Below the pieces are notes generated by a model that was not told the DNA's origin, did no database searches, and worked only from the letters and a program-made list of their open reading frames with translations. This document shows positions 7,980-17,153 of a stretch of DNA of 42,380 nucleotides, one piece after another. The translations under genes were made by a program, and so were the position numbers. The DNA lies in contig NZ_JAHLEB010000046.1 in assembly GCF_018861735.1 (NCBI RefSeq), positions 1 to 42,380 of the forward strand. The letters run 5' to 3'. How positions within the stretch are numbered: position 1 is the first letter of the stretch; each line of letters opens with the position of its first letter. Origin of the DNA: Clostridium lacusfryxellense. GTDB lineage: Bacteria > Bacillota > Clostridia > Clostridiales > Clostridiaceae.

Positions 7980-8873
7980 TTAGTTAGCGAGGGTTTTATT
8001 TTTATATGATTCTGCAGCTATTGTACTACTCTTATTTTTATCAATTTTCTCTATTGAATTCTTAATAGCACCTGTTGGACATTTATATAAACAAGTAGAT
8101 TCACTACACAATGAGACACAAATCTCGTTGTCTACAACCGCTAGATTGCTTTCAATTTTTATTGCACCGTGCGGACAATTTTTAACACAAATTCCGCACC
8201 CAATACATCCAACTTTGCATAGTTTACGAGTTATAACTCCCTTATCTTTTGAATTACAGTTCATTGCAACAGGAATTCCAATGGGAACTAATTCGATAAC
8301 TTGTTTTGGACAAACTGTTTTACATTTTCCACACCCTGTACACTTTTCATTGTCAATAATAGGTAATCCACTGTCGCTCATTGTCATTGCATCAAAAGGA
8401 CAATTTTTAACGCATGTACCAAAACCGAGACAACCATGCTTACATCCCTTTGGTCCTCCCTGTAATAGTGTTGCTGCAACGCAGTCTTGTACTCCCTTGT
8501 ACTCATACGCTTTAGCAGCTTTATCTACGCTACCTGCACATTTTACAAAAGCTACTTTTGGCTCCATTTTGTCAGCCACTTTACCAGTTAATTCTGCAAC
8601 CATTTTTGCAATAGCAGCTTTACCTGGAACGCAAAGATTTGGTGGTACATCTGCATTTATAACTACAGCTTCTGCATAAGCCATACAACCAGCATATCCA
8701 CAGGCTCCACATTGCCCTTTTGGTAATATATCTTCTACAATATGAATCAATGGATTTACTTCAATGTAGAATTTTTTATTGGCAAACGCTAAAACTAAAC
8801 CAAACATCAGTCCAACTAATGTCATTACAACTATAACCGCAACTGCAATTTCAATATTACTCATATTATTCAC
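7980..8873 (-). CDS. rnfB: Rnf complex subunit B, multi-cluster ferredoxin protein
   Basis: Electron-entry iron-sulfur subunit of the ferredoxin:NAD+ oxidoreductase (Rnf). An N-terminal membrane helix (about residues 7-29) is followed by the Fe-S domain CGACGYAGCMAYAEA with a distal Cys at PPNLC. Four further cysteine groups are ferredoxin-like: CLGFGTCVKNCP, CTGCGKCKTVCP, CIGCGICVKNCP and CVSLCSESTCLYKCP. The last is imperfect in spacing. At 297 residues it is longer than proteobacterial RnfB, as is usual in clostridia. The start could be GTG at 8873 or ATG at 8864; the AGGAG site is 4 and 13 bases away respectively, so neither is ideal. It is the last gene of the rnf operon. Confidence 0.93.
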   Translation of the reverse strand: MNNMSNIEIAVAVIVVMTLVGLMFGLVLAFANKKFYIEVNPLIHIVEDILPKGQCGACGYAGCMAYAEAVVINADVPPNLCVPGKAAIAKMVAELTGKVADKMEPKVAFVKCAGSVDKAAKAYEYKGVQDCVAATLLQGGPKGCKHGCLGFGTCVKNCPFDAMTMSDSGLPIIDNEKCTGCGKCKTVCPKQVIELVPIGIPVAMNCNSKDKGVITRKLCKVGCIGCGICVKNCPHGAIKIESNLAVVDNEICVSLCSESTCLYKCPTGAIKNSIEKIDKNKSSTIAAESYKNKTLAN

Positions 8874-8884
8874 TCATCTCCTAT

Positions 8885-9466
8885 CTAAACTGATATCATC
8901 CCAGAAAACCCTAGGAAGGCTAAAGATAACATACCCGCTAAAATAAACGCTATGCCTAGGCCTTGTAATGGTTTAGGCACATCAGCTAATCTTAATTTCT
9001 CTCTTAAACTTGCCATAAGTACTATTGCCAAAGCGAAACCAAGTCCAGCACCGACTGCCGCTACCGTACTTTCTAAAAATGAATAATTATTCTCTACATT
9101 TATAAGTGGCACTCCAAATACAATACAATTTGTAGCAATTAGTAATAAATAAATACCCCACATATTATATAAAGTAGGTGCATGTTTTTTAATTATCATT
9201 TCTAAAAGCTGAACAAAACTAGCAATCAAAAGTACAAAGACTGCCGTTGTTAAAAATGTCAAATGAAATGGCATCAATACAAAATGATATATTACCCATG
9301 CTAGCATGGAACTTAAAGTCATAACAGAAGTTACAGCCATTCCCATACCAATAGAGGCATTTAGACTCTTTGAAACTCCAAAGAAAATACAAAGTCCTAA
9401 AAATCTTGTCAAAACAAAATTATTTACTACTATGTTACTGGCAAGCAGAGTTAGATAATGACCCAT
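8885..9466 (-). CDS. rnfA: Rnf complex membrane subunit A
   Basis: Integral membrane subunit of the Rnf complex with six hydrophobic segments in 193 residues. RnfA and RnfE are homologous with opposite topology, and together hold a membrane iron-sulfur centre via cysteines in helices. Here the visible Cys residues are in GLCIFFG (near residue 25) and TNCIVFGVP (near residue 112), the conserved positions. Its start overlaps the rnfE stop by one base, so the two are translationally coupled. Confidence 0.94.
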   Translation of the reverse strand: MGHYLTLLASNIVVNNFVLTRFLGLCIFFGVSKSLNASIGMGMAVTSVMTLSSMLAWVIYHFVLMPFHLTFLTTAVFVLLIASFVQLLEMIIKKHAPTLYNMWGIYLLLIATNCIVFGVPLINVENNYSFLESTVAAVGAGLGFALAIVLMASLREKLRLADVPKPLQGLGIAFILAGMLSLAFLGFSGMISV

Positions 9467-10089
9467 TATATCTCACCTCTTTCAAGTTTAGCTTTTTCCA
9501 TATGGTCGGTCCACATTTTAAAACCTGCTACCATGTAACCTATTAGTATAAATGCACCTGGCGGTAAAATCATGATAAGCGCTGGATTATACCCAGATCC
9601 AAGTACTTTTATTCCAAAAACAGCTCCCGTACCTAGAAGTTCACGAATTATACCGATTGATAAAAGTGCAAGAGCAAAACCACATCCCATTCCTAATCCA
9701 TCGAAAAATGAAGGAGTCACTTTGTTCTTTGAAGCAAAAACCTCTGCTCTAGCTAAAATAATTGCGAATACAACAATCAATGCTAAATATATACCTAGTG
9801 CCTTATAAAGAACCGGTAAATACGCCTGTAATACTAACTGCACTACAGTAACAATTGTTGCAACTGAAGTAATATACACAGGAACACGAACCTTAGGGTT
9901 TACTATATTTCTAGTAATTGACACAACAGTATTATTTGCAGTTATAACAAACATTACTGCAAGGCCCATAGTTAATGAATTTATCGCGCTACTAGTTACC
10001 GCGAGCGCTGGACAAAGACTAAGTGCTAGAACAAAAATTGGATTCTCCGCTATGATTCCTTTTTTAAATATATTCCATAACTCTCTCAT
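9466..10089 (-). CDS. rnfE: Rnf complex membrane subunit E
   Basis: Membrane subunit of Rnf, homologous to RnfA, 207 residues with six hydrophobic helices. Conserved Cys-bearing segments LSLCPALAVTSS (near residue 25) and GLGMGCGFALALL (near residue 135) match the iron-sulfur half-sites shared with RnfA. The C-terminal 25 residues are charged and cytosolic. It lies one base after the rnfG stop, inside the operon. Confidence 0.94.
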   Translation of the reverse strand: MRELWNIFKKGIIAENPIFVLALSLCPALAVTSSAINSLTMGLAVMFVITANNTVVSITRNIVNPKVRVPVYITSVATIVTVVQLVLQAYLPVLYKALGIYLALIVVFAIILARAEVFASKNKVTPSFFDGLGMGCGFALALLSIGIIRELLGTGAVFGIKVLGSGYNPALIMILPPGAFILIGYMVAGFKMWTDHMEKAKLERGEI

Positions 10090-10090
10090 G

Positions 10091-10675
10091 TTATTTCCCC
10101 CTTACATACTGCGATACTTGCTCTACAGCTTCTTTAATGCCTTTTGTTACCGCTTTAGAAGAAATGGTAGCACCAGTCATAGCTTGAATATTGTCAACTT
10201 TTGTAACATCTTTTACAACTTCTAAGTTTTTTGCTGACTTATCTTTAAATTGACTTTTAAAAGGATCTTTACTTGCGTTATCACCAAGTCCAGGTGTTTC
10301 TTTACTCTCTAATATGTCAAAGTTAATGATTTCCCCTTGGGTTGTAACAGATACAAGCATTTTAATTGCTCCGCCATATCCTTTACTTTCCGCTGGAACA
10401 ACATATGCAATTATTTTTCCATTTTTTTCTGCTGTAAACCATTCTTTTTTATTTTTAACTGGATTAAACTTTTGTGCATCCATAACCAATGACTTCATTG
10501 AATCAGTCTTAATTTTTGCTGAGGTTTTTACAGCAACTGGTGCTGTTATGAAATATGTTGCTGCAATAATTGCACCTGATACTAAACAAGTAACTGTTAA
10601 ATTCATAGCAATTTGGTAAATAGTATATTTTTTCTCGTGATTAATCTTCGGCATAACATTATTCTCATCTGACAT
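10091..10675 (-). CDS. rnfG: Rnf complex subunit G, covalent-FMN protein
   Basis: Single-span membrane subunit of Rnf that exposes an FMN domain on the outer face. A helix lies near residues 20-43. The flavin attachment motif is MTGATISSKA near residue 168, where FMN is esterified to the Thr of TGAT; the GLGDNA segment upstream is also typical. The frame opens at GTG 10681, but the ATG at 10675 follows AAGGGGG by eight bases and is the better start (194 residues). The rnfD stop codon ends at 10681, so the genes are contiguous. Confidence 0.92.
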   Translation of the reverse strand: MSDENNVMPKINHEKKYTIYQIAMNLTVTCLVSGAIIAATYFITAPVAVKTSAKIKTDSMKSLVMDAQKFNPVKNKKEWFTAEKNGKIIAYVVPAESKGYGGAIKMLVSVTTQGEIINFDILESKETPGLGDNASKDPFKSQFKDKSAKNLEVVKDVTKVDNIQAMTGATISSKAVTKGIKEAVEQVSQYVRGK

Positions 10676-10680
10676 TTTCA

Positions 10681-11670
10681 CTACCCCCTTGCTCCAAATT
10701 TAATCGGCTTCATAGAGCGATCAATAAGCGGTACTACTGCATTCATGAGCAGTATAGAATAGCATACCCCTTCTGGGTAACCGCCCTTAAGTCTTATTAG
10801 GACAGTAAGTGCTCCAACTCCAATAGCAAAAACCATCTGTCCCTTCTTTGTAATAGGAATAGTAACCATATCTGTAGCCATAAAAAATGCCCCTATAACA
10901 AGACCTCCGGCCATCATATGAAAAAGTGGATCTCCACTAAATAACCCTGTTGGTCCACACACCCATGTCAAAATACCTACAGTTCCAATCATAAATACAG
11001 GAACTACCCAATTTGCATATCCTTTATAAATTAAATATATACCTCCAATTAGTAATAAAATTGTTGAGGTCTCACCAATACTTCCATTACGGACACCAAT
11101 GAACATAGCTTTATACATTTGAGGTGCACTTCCAAAAGTATCAATTAGTTTCGAATATCCTTGCTGTTTCAATATATTGAGTGGTGTTGCAGAAGATACA
11201 ACGTCAACCTTTCCGCTCAAATTTGTCCAAGTTGTCATTGCAACTGGCCATGATACCATAAGAGCAGCACGACCTATATGTGCTGGATTAAAAATATTAT
11301 ACCCAAGACCACCCATGGAATGTTTTGCTATTACAATAGCAATAAATGATCCAATTATGGCCATATAAGCTGGAATTGCTGGAGGTAAACACATTGCAAG
11401 CAATAGTCCTGTCAAAAATGCACTTCCATCAGTTATAGTTATTGGTTTTTTTCTAAGTTTTTGTACTATATATTCAAAACCTACAGCTGACAAACTCCCC
11501 GCAAGCAATATTATCAAAGCAGAAATTCCAAAATGATAAATTGCAAAAAGTGAAGCTGGAGCGAGTGTTATACTTACAGTCCACATAATTTTTGATATAG
11601 ATGCTTCTGCTCGTATATGCGGAGACGTAGAAATTGTAAAGATATTATCTTGTATTTTTATTTCACTCAT
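10681..11670 (-). CDS. rnfD: Rnf complex membrane subunit D, FMN-binding
   Basis: Multi-span membrane subunit of Rnf (329 residues, about eight to ten hydrophobic helices) that carries covalent FMN. The attachment site is probably the Thr in VSSATPLN near residue 168. Other family landmarks are ITDGSAFLTGLLLA near residue 80 and GGYPEGVCYSILLMNA near the C-terminus. Its ATG overlaps the rnfC stop (ATGA, four bases), and it is preceded by GGGAGG. Confidence 0.94.
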   Translation of the reverse strand: MSEIKIQDNIFTISTSPHIRAEASISKIMWTVSITLAPASLFAIYHFGISALIILLAGSLSAVGFEYIVQKLRKKPITITDGSAFLTGLLLAMCLPPAIPAYMAIIGSFIAIVIAKHSMGGLGYNIFNPAHIGRAALMVSWPVAMTTWTNLSGKVDVVSSATPLNILKQQGYSKLIDTFGSAPQMYKAMFIGVRNGSIGETSTILLLIGGIYLIYKGYANWVVPVFMIGTVGILTWVCGPTGLFSGDPLFHMMAGGLVIGAFFMATDMVTIPITKKGQMVFAIGVGALTVLIRLKGGYPEGVCYSILLMNAVVPLIDRSMKPIKFGARG

Positions 11671-13007
11671 TTAGCTAGTGCCTCCCTTTTTTTTGCAGCA
11701 TCTGCATTGTTTTTCATCTTACTGTATCTAATATATTGAACAATATTCCGCTTAGCAGGACATACATAAACACAACTCCCACACTCAGCGCAATCAAAGA
11801 GATTTTGTTCAAGTTTTGCTTCCTCATACATGTCCCTTTCTCCCAAAATACTAAGCATACTTGGATTAAGTCCACAAGGACAAACAGTCAAACATTTTCC
11901 ACAACGAATACAGGGAGATTCCGTGCCCTTATTAATATCCTTTTTGCTTAACCCTAAGATTCCAGAAACACCTTTAATAATAGAAACTCCTAAATTAGCT
12001 TGTGCAAATCCCATCATAGGGCCACCCATAATAATTTTAGCTGGTTGTTCTACAAATCCACCACAATTGGCAATAGCATCTTCAAATGTTGTTCCTATTC
12101 TAAGCAAAAGGTTTTTAGGCTCTTTTATAGCACTTCCACTTATAGTTGTTACTCTTTGAATTAAAGGAATTCCATTTACCACAGCGTCACAAATCGCAAC
12201 TACTGTACCTACGTTTTGAACAACTACACCTACATCCATTGGTAAACTACCTGACGGAACCTCACGTCCTGCTATTACTTTGATAAGCATTTTTTCAGCT
12301 CCTTGTGGATATTTTGTTGGAATTGCCTTAACTTCAACTCCTACTTCTGCTTCAAATGCTTTTTTCATAGCAATTACTGCACCAGGTTTATTATCCTCAA
12401 TTCCAACATATGCTTTCTGAACTCCAAGAACCTTCATAACTATCTTTACGCCGATAACAATCCTATCAGAATATTCAATCATCATTCTGTCATCTGCAGT
12501 TAAAAATGGTTCACATTCTGCTGCATTCAAAATAAACAGATCAATTTTCTTTCCTTTTGGTGGAGATAATTTTACGTGTGTTGGGAACGTAGCTCCTCCC
12601 ATTCCAACGATACCTGCTTCCTTAATTATATCTTTTATTTCACTGTCATTTAGCTTCTCCCAGTCTCGAACAAAAGGGATTCCACTTGTCCATTCATCCT
12701 TTCCATCATTTTCAATAAAAATAGAAAGACACTTCCCAAATACAGGATGAGGATATAAAGCCACATCCTTAACCATACCTGATATCGAAGCATGTGCTGG
12801 GCTTGAAACAAAAGCTGTACTGCTTGCTATAACCTGTCCTTTTTTTACATAATCCCCCTTTTGTACAACTGGTGTACAAGGAGCACCTATATGTTGACTC
12901 ACGGGAATAACAACCTTACTTGGTAATAAGCCTGTTTCTATGGGTTTGCCTGCAGTCAAACTTTTATTACCATTTGGATGTATTCCTCCACGAAAACTTT
13001 TTATCAC
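11667..13007 (-). CDS. rnfC: Rnf complex subunit C, NADH-binding iron-sulfur protein
   Basis: Peripheral cytosolic subunit that exchanges electrons with NAD+/NADH. The N-terminal section has a barrel-sandwich-like PVSQHIGAPC region. The NADH/FMN-binding fold includes GIVGMGGATFPTHVKL near residue 125. Two [4Fe-4S] motifs follow: CIRCGKCLTVCPCG near residue 370 and CAECGSCVYVCPA near residue 409. The 446-residue length matches clostridial RnfC; it lacks the long C-terminal extension of enterobacterial versions. It is the first rnf gene, 76 bases behind the RseC-like gene, with an AGAGGTG ribosome site. Confidence 0.95.
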   Translation of the reverse strand: MIKSFRGGIHPNGNKSLTAGKPIETGLLPSKVVIPVSQHIGAPCTPVVQKGDYVKKGQVIASSTAFVSSPAHASISGMVKDVALYPHPVFGKCLSIFIENDGKDEWTSGIPFVRDWEKLNDSEIKDIIKEAGIVGMGGATFPTHVKLSPPKGKKIDLFILNAAECEPFLTADDRMMIEYSDRIVIGVKIVMKVLGVQKAYVGIEDNKPGAVIAMKKAFEAEVGVEVKAIPTKYPQGAEKMLIKVIAGREVPSGSLPMDVGVVVQNVGTVVAICDAVVNGIPLIQRVTTISGSAIKEPKNLLLRIGTTFEDAIANCGGFVEQPAKIIMGGPMMGFAQANLGVSIIKGVSGILGLSKKDINKGTESPCIRCGKCLTVCPCGLNPSMLSILGERDMYEEAKLEQNLFDCAECGSCVYVCPAKRNIVQYIRYSKMKNNADAAKKREALAK

Positions 13008-13083
13008 TTTTCAACACCTCTTTTAGCATATTTAAAATACAGTTAATTATATTAAAACCTTAATAATCAAAAAAAATCCTACA

Positions 13084-13503
13084 TTAAGATAGAATTTGAG
13101 TAATCACAGGTTGCATTTTATCATTATTATGAGCAAACTTATCAAATAGTTTTATATTTATTATTGATAATATGAATGTTAGTATTCCGCCTGCTATTTG
13201 AAAGCCTTTCACAGAAAACCCAAATTTTTTAGCAATTACTTGTCCAACATAAACACCAAATGCAACTACAATAAGAGGGGCTATATATACAACAAATGCT
13301 GCCATTAACATATTAGTTTCTTTTATTTGAAAAGCAATTCGTTGTCCGATTTTAGCTCCAAGTAAATTTTTAGCCTCAATTACAACTGAACTATCCCCTG
13401 GGCATGCACCACAATTTTTACATTCATTATGCCTACCTACTTTTACTTTAGCAATGTTATTTTGAGATATCTCTATTATAATTCCTTCTTCTTCTTTTAC
13501 CAT
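13084..13503 (-). CDS. RseC/MucC-family membrane protein upstream of rnf
   Basis: A 139-residue protein of the SoxR-reducing-system/RseC family. The N-terminal 60 residues form a small domain containing a cysteine trio, CKNCGAC (near residue 29). Two membrane helices follow at about residues 73-91 and 100-118. In several bacteria RseC relatives accompany rnf or rsx genes and are thought to help Rnf-type complexes. This gene directly precedes rnfC and shares the promoter at 13615-13643, which fits that role. The ATG follows AAAGGAGC. The actual biochemical function is not established. Confidence 0.82.
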   Translation of the reverse strand: MVKEEEGIIIEISQNNIAKVKVGRHNECKNCGACPGDSSVVIEAKNLLGAKIGQRIAFQIKETNMLMAAFVVYIAPLIVVAFGVYVGQVIAKKFGFSVKGFQIAGGILTFILSIINIKLFDKFAHNNDKMQPVITQILS

Positions 13504-13614
13504 CTTTACAGCTCCTTTTGGGCTACAATACTGATTAAATTATAAAATCTCCACAAAATTCCTACATATACTAGAACCGCTTAAATTAAATATAAATTTC
13601 AACTTCCATTACTC

Positions 13615-13643
13615 AAGATAGGTTTATTTGATGTAAATGTCAA
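13615..13643 (-). promoter_or_regulatory. Promoter of the rseC-rnfCDGEAB operon
   Basis: On the minus strand, a consensus -35 TTGACA (13638-13643) is followed after 17 bases by -10 TATCTT (13615-13620). The start codon of the first gene is about 110 bases further on, leaving an untranslated leader of about 105 bases with no obvious regulator site. Confidence 0.6.
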
Positions 13644-14050
13644 TAATAATTATTTTTTTAACAATTAGTCATTTTTTGTCCTACTTACTTTATATAATAA
13701 GAAACTCCTTTTAAAATTAGTACAGCATATTTTGTAGAACTTTGCTGTTTACATTTTATATTCCTCTGTACTAATGTATTTAGGGATGTAAAATCACACT
13801 ATCCCATTGTCACTTTAAAATATCTACTCCTTCTGTAATAATTATTCATTTCAGTACTATAACAGTTTTTATAATAATTTATTTATTATATGAAGAATTT
13901 TTGGTATTTCCCTTATACTTTGTTATTAATTTAACTAACCGCTATAACTCACTGTACAAGCCATTCATAGCATATCTCCGCCCTGTAAAGGCTAACAAAT
14001 ATCACATAATATGTCCCCAAAAACCTCATAACTAATCTAACATATAACAA
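13644..14050. other. Gene-free 400-base stretch with an alternative-pairing repeat
   Basis: No convincing gene or known RNA is visible here. The element ATTAGTACAGCA (13716-13727) can pair either with TGCTGT at 13743-13748 or with CTGTACTAAT at 13766-13775, and these pairings exclude each other. Isolated AAGGAG-like sites on the minus strand lead to frames of only a few codons. It may be a decayed gene. Confidence 0.35.
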
Positions 14051-14085
14051 AAAAATCCAGCAGACTAATAATCTACTGGATTTTT
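14051..14085. terminator. Terminator of the oligoendopeptidase gene
   Basis: Arms AAAAATCCAGCAGA (14051-14064) and TCTACTGGATTTTT (14072-14085) form a 14-bp stem with one wobble and a seven-base loop. On the minus strand it is followed by a T7 run. The stem core is nearly the same as the one at 1910-1969. Confidence 0.82.
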
Positions 14086-14122
14086 CATTTATTAAGATAC
14101 TTATAAGTATTATTTAAAAAGT

Positions 14123-15817
14123 TTATAGTAATGCATCATCAACAATATTAAGCCAATTTTCAATGTTATGCATAACTGATTCTATACAGCCATCACCAAA
14201 TGGTGATTTTAGATTTGCAAGCTCTACTAATTTTAAGAAGGATTTGCTTCCACCCGCATAGCAAAGGTTCATATAATCAGTCCATGCATTCTCTTTGTTA
14301 TCCTTAGCTTTCTGCCAAAATTGGAAAGCACATACTTGAGCTAATGTATAATCTATATAATAGAATGGTGAACCAAAAATATGTCCTTGTTGATGCCAAT
14401 ATCCACCTCTTTCTAAATAATCATTTTCCCCATAATCCCTATGTGGTAAGTATTTCTTTTCTATTTCTCTCCAAGCACTTTTCCTTTGAGCAGGAGTTGC
14501 TTTTGGATTATTATAAACATAATGTTGGAACTCATCAACCGTTACCCCATATGGCAAGAATAAAACGGCTTCACTTAAATGATTAAAAGTATATTTTAAT
14601 TCTTCTTCCTTAAAAAACAACTTCATCCAGGGCCAGGTTAAAAACTCCATACTCATTGAGTGAATTTCAGCGGCCTCATTAGTTGGGAAGTTATATTCAG
14701 GCACTTTATAATTCCTACTGCAATATGCTTGAAATGCGTGTCCTGCCTCGTGTGTTAATACATCTATGTCACCTGAAGTTCCGTTAAAATTTGAAAATAT
14801 AAATGGTGATTTGTATTTTCCTATAAATGTACAATAACCACCACCTGCTTTACCTGTTTTACTCTCTAGGTCCATGAGTTCATTATCAATCATGTAATTA
14901 AAAAATTCCCCTGTTTCCTTTGACAATTCTTCATACATTTTTTTACCATTACTAATTATCCACTGAGGATTACCATGTGGCTTTGCATTTCCAGTTTTAA
15001 AGCTTATTCCCTCATCGTAATAATATAAATGTTCTAGACCTAGGCGTTTACATTGTCTCCCTCTTAATTTAGTAGCCACCGGAACAATATTATCTTTAAT
15101 TTGTTTTCTATAATTTGCTACCATTTCTGGATTATAGTCCGACCTAAGCATACGATCGTACCCAAGTTGTACAAAATTTTCATATCCTAATTTTTTAGCT
15201 ATTTTAGTTCTTACCTTCACAAGCCCATCATAAATTTCATCAAAGATTGTTTCATTTTTAGAAAAGAAAGCATATTTAGCTTCATTAGCTCTTTTCCTCA
15301 TATCTCTATCAGTAGACAATCTAAATGGAGTTAATTGGGATAATGTTCTTTCTTCACCTTCAAACATAATTTTTGCAGAAGCTATCAATTTAGTATATTT
15401 ACTATCTAACTTATTTTCTAGTTTTAGATCTTCAACAATATCTTGTGAAAAAGTTTTTATATTCAAATTGGCCATATTAAAAAGTTGAATACCCCACTTT
15501 TCCTCTAATTTAGATCTAAATTTTGAATTAATAAGAACATCATAATATAACGCAACTAACCCTTCATATATAGGCATATTTTCATCAAAGAAATCTTGTT
15601 CTTTTTCATAAAATGAATTTGTAGTGTCCACAGTATGACGTATTGTAACTAGTTCGGCCATAGATTCAATTTCACTTCTTAACTCATTAATTTCCACCAT
15701 TACTATATTTGCATCCTCAAAAGTATCACAATTATTAAATTTTATTAATACTTTATTAAACTTTGCTTCTAAATCCTTCATATCTGGTCTTTTATACAAC
15801 ATTTGTGTAAATTTCAT
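14123..15817 (-). CDS. M3-family oligoendopeptidase (PepF-like metallopeptidase)
   Basis: Cytosolic zinc metallopeptidase that cleaves short peptides. The catalytic HEAGH motif (HExxH) is at about residues 356-360 of the chosen protein, followed by the downstream Glu in TNEAAEIHSMSMEFL, the third zinc ligand typical of clan MA family M3. At 564 residues it matches the usual length. The frame opens with GTG at 15826, but the ATG at 15817 lies six to eight bases after AGAGGTG and is the better start. It is the last gene of the zwf-cyclase-racemase-peptidase run and is followed by a terminator. The peptide substrates are unknown. Confidence 0.9.
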   Translation of the reverse strand: MKFTQMLYKRPDMKDLEAKFNKVLIKFNNCDTFEDANIVMVEINELRSEIESMAELVTIRHTVDTTNSFYEKEQDFFDENMPIYEGLVALYYDVLINSKFRSKLEEKWGIQLFNMANLNIKTFSQDIVEDLKLENKLDSKYTKLIASAKIMFEGEERTLSQLTPFRLSTDRDMRKRANEAKYAFFSKNETIFDEIYDGLVKVRTKIAKKLGYENFVQLGYDRMLRSDYNPEMVANYRKQIKDNIVPVATKLRGRQCKRLGLEHLYYYDEGISFKTGNAKPHGNPQWIISNGKKMYEELSKETGEFFNYMIDNELMDLESKTGKAGGGYCTFIGKYKSPFIFSNFNGTSGDIDVLTHEAGHAFQAYCSRNYKVPEYNFPTNEAAEIHSMSMEFLTWPWMKLFFKEEELKYTFNHLSEAVLFLPYGVTVDEFQHYVYNNPKATPAQRKSAWREIEKKYLPHRDYGENDYLERGGYWHQQGHIFGSPFYYIDYTLAQVCAFQFWQKAKDNKENAWTDYMNLCYAGGSKSFLKLVELANLKSPFGDGCIESVMHNIENWLNIVDDALL

Positions 15818-15867
15818 TATATTCACCTCTCTTAATATTATATTTTATTTATATTTGGCAGTTTTAT

Positions 15868-16503
15868 TCATATCATTTTATACATTAGTTCTGCTGGATC
15901 AAGAATAGGGATAGACGTACACTTTCTTAATTCATCATAAATATATGGAAAGTGAGTGCATCCTAGAATAATAACATCTACTTTTGCACTGGAATAAAAC
16001 TCCATTAAACTTCGTAGTGCAAATTTTCCAACTATTTCAATTGCAGATATACCTTTTTCGATATCCACAACCATTGGTAGTATTCCTACTCCAATAACAT
16101 TACAACTGGGATTAACTGATTGTATAACTTTTTCAATACCTGCTGAGCTTTTATTATTAGCTGTTATAACACCAATACTATTATAATCAAAAGCAATTTT
16201 TTTATAAATATCAAAGGGAGTTATTATTCTTATGCCTTCTTCTCTAGATAACCGTGCCATGTCAACTGCAGCACTTAATGAATTGCAGTATACTAATATT
16301 GTGTCAATCATTTCATATTTTGTTTTTTCTATTATATTTCTAACCTTCTCCTCAAGATCAAGAGGAGACAATATCTGAATTTTAGATTGCTCCTCTGGGC
16401 ATGTTGACACCGAATATCCTATTGCTATAACTCCTTTCGAAGATAGAAATTCTACACCCATTTTAGTATCTACAGGGGTTCCTGCAATTACAGCAACTTT
16501 CAT
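15868..16503 (-). CDS. Aspartate/glutamate-racemase-family protein
   Basis: Two-domain cofactor-independent racemase fold. Both catalytic cysteines are present: CNSLSAAVDMA near residue 70 and LGCTHFPYIYDEL near residue 185, the pattern of the Asp/Glu racemase superfamily. At 211 residues from the ATG at 16503 (AGGTG site seven bases upstream) it is shorter than MurI glutamate racemases (about 260), closer to Asp/Glu/hydantoin-racemase relatives. It lies nine bases after the cyclase-family gene, so the two are probably coexpressed and may act on the same substrate. Alternatives include aspartate racemase or a decarboxylase of the same fold. Confidence 0.75.
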   Translation of the reverse strand: MKVAVIAGTPVDTKMGVEFLSSKGVIAIGYSVSTCPEEQSKIQILSPLDLEEKVRNIIEKTKYEMIDTILVYCNSLSAAVDMARLSREEGIRIITPFDIYKKIAFDYNSIGVITANNKSSAGIEKVIQSVNPSCNVIGVGILPMVVDIEKGISAIEIVGKFALRSLMEFYSSAKVDVIILGCTHFPYIYDELRKCTSIPILDPAELMYKMI

Positions 16504-16512
16504 GTTACTCAC

Positions 16513-17139
16513 CTATATTAGGTCTTTTATTAATACTATTCTAGCAGGAGCACCATCTACTCCCTTAATTTTAAGTGGTAGCGCGCACATGAAATATTCC
16601 CCCGGAGCAATATCTTTTAACCTTACACCTTCAATTATAGTTATACCATTATCAAAAAGAACTTTGTGAGTCTCATGATCCGCCTGAGCCCTCTCTATTC
16701 CAAAGGAGTCTATAGCTACTCCAATTATTTCTTTCTGCGCAAGGTATTCCGCTCCACTTTTTTCAACATAAACAAAATCAGGTTCATATTTTTCTGTAAA
16801 AGAATTTTTAGTTTTAAGCAATAAGAATTCGCCATACTTAATATTTTTATTAATAAGATCCTCTTTTGTTATCTTGTCAATTACATTTGTTAAATCCAGA
16901 ACTCTACACTTTGTTATTAATTTATTAAGTTCAACAGACTCGATTGTTGCTCCCATATTATCTACGTGATATGGGGCATCGATATGTGTTCCAGTATGTA
17001 AATTCATATACATACTAGACTCATTAATGCTATCTTTTGGAATTTTTCTTTCAAATTTTATAACAGGTCTTTTTTCCTCTATATTTTTATATACTCCCAT
17101 TTCTTTTTCAATAGTCATTGATATATCATATATTATCAT
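16513..17139 (-). CDS. Cyclase-family metal hydrolase (KynB-like fold)
   Basis: A 208-residue protein of the putative cyclase/arylformamidase family. The metal-binding motif is intact as HTGTHIDAPYH near residues 48-58, and the family's conserved C-terminal stretch appears as GVDGAPARIVLI. Characterised members include kynurenine formamidase and isatin hydrolase, which open amide bonds. No tryptophan or kynurenine genes are nearby, so formamidase activity is not supported by context. It sits 14 bases after zwf and nine bases before the racemase-family gene. The substrate is unknown. Confidence 0.8.
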   Translation of the reverse strand: MIIYDISMTIEKEMGVYKNIEEKRPVIKFERKIPKDSINESSMYMNLHTGTHIDAPYHVDNMGATIESVELNKLITKCRVLDLTNVIDKITKEDLINKNIKYGEFLLLKTKNSFTEKYEPDFVYVEKSGAEYLAQKEIIGVAIDSFGIERAQADHETHKVLFDNGITIIEGVRLKDIAPGEYFMCALPLKIKGVDGAPARIVLIKDLI

Positions 17140-17153
17140 ATGTTACCTCCATT

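Noticed and set aside
8128-8679. Plus-strand 183-codon frame opposite rnfB
   Set aside because: It mirrors the cysteine-rich codons of rnfB. It has no homology or ribosome site.
13504-13614. Riboswitch in the rnf leader
   Set aside because: The leader is only about 105 bases, AT-rich and has no stable stem or known motif.
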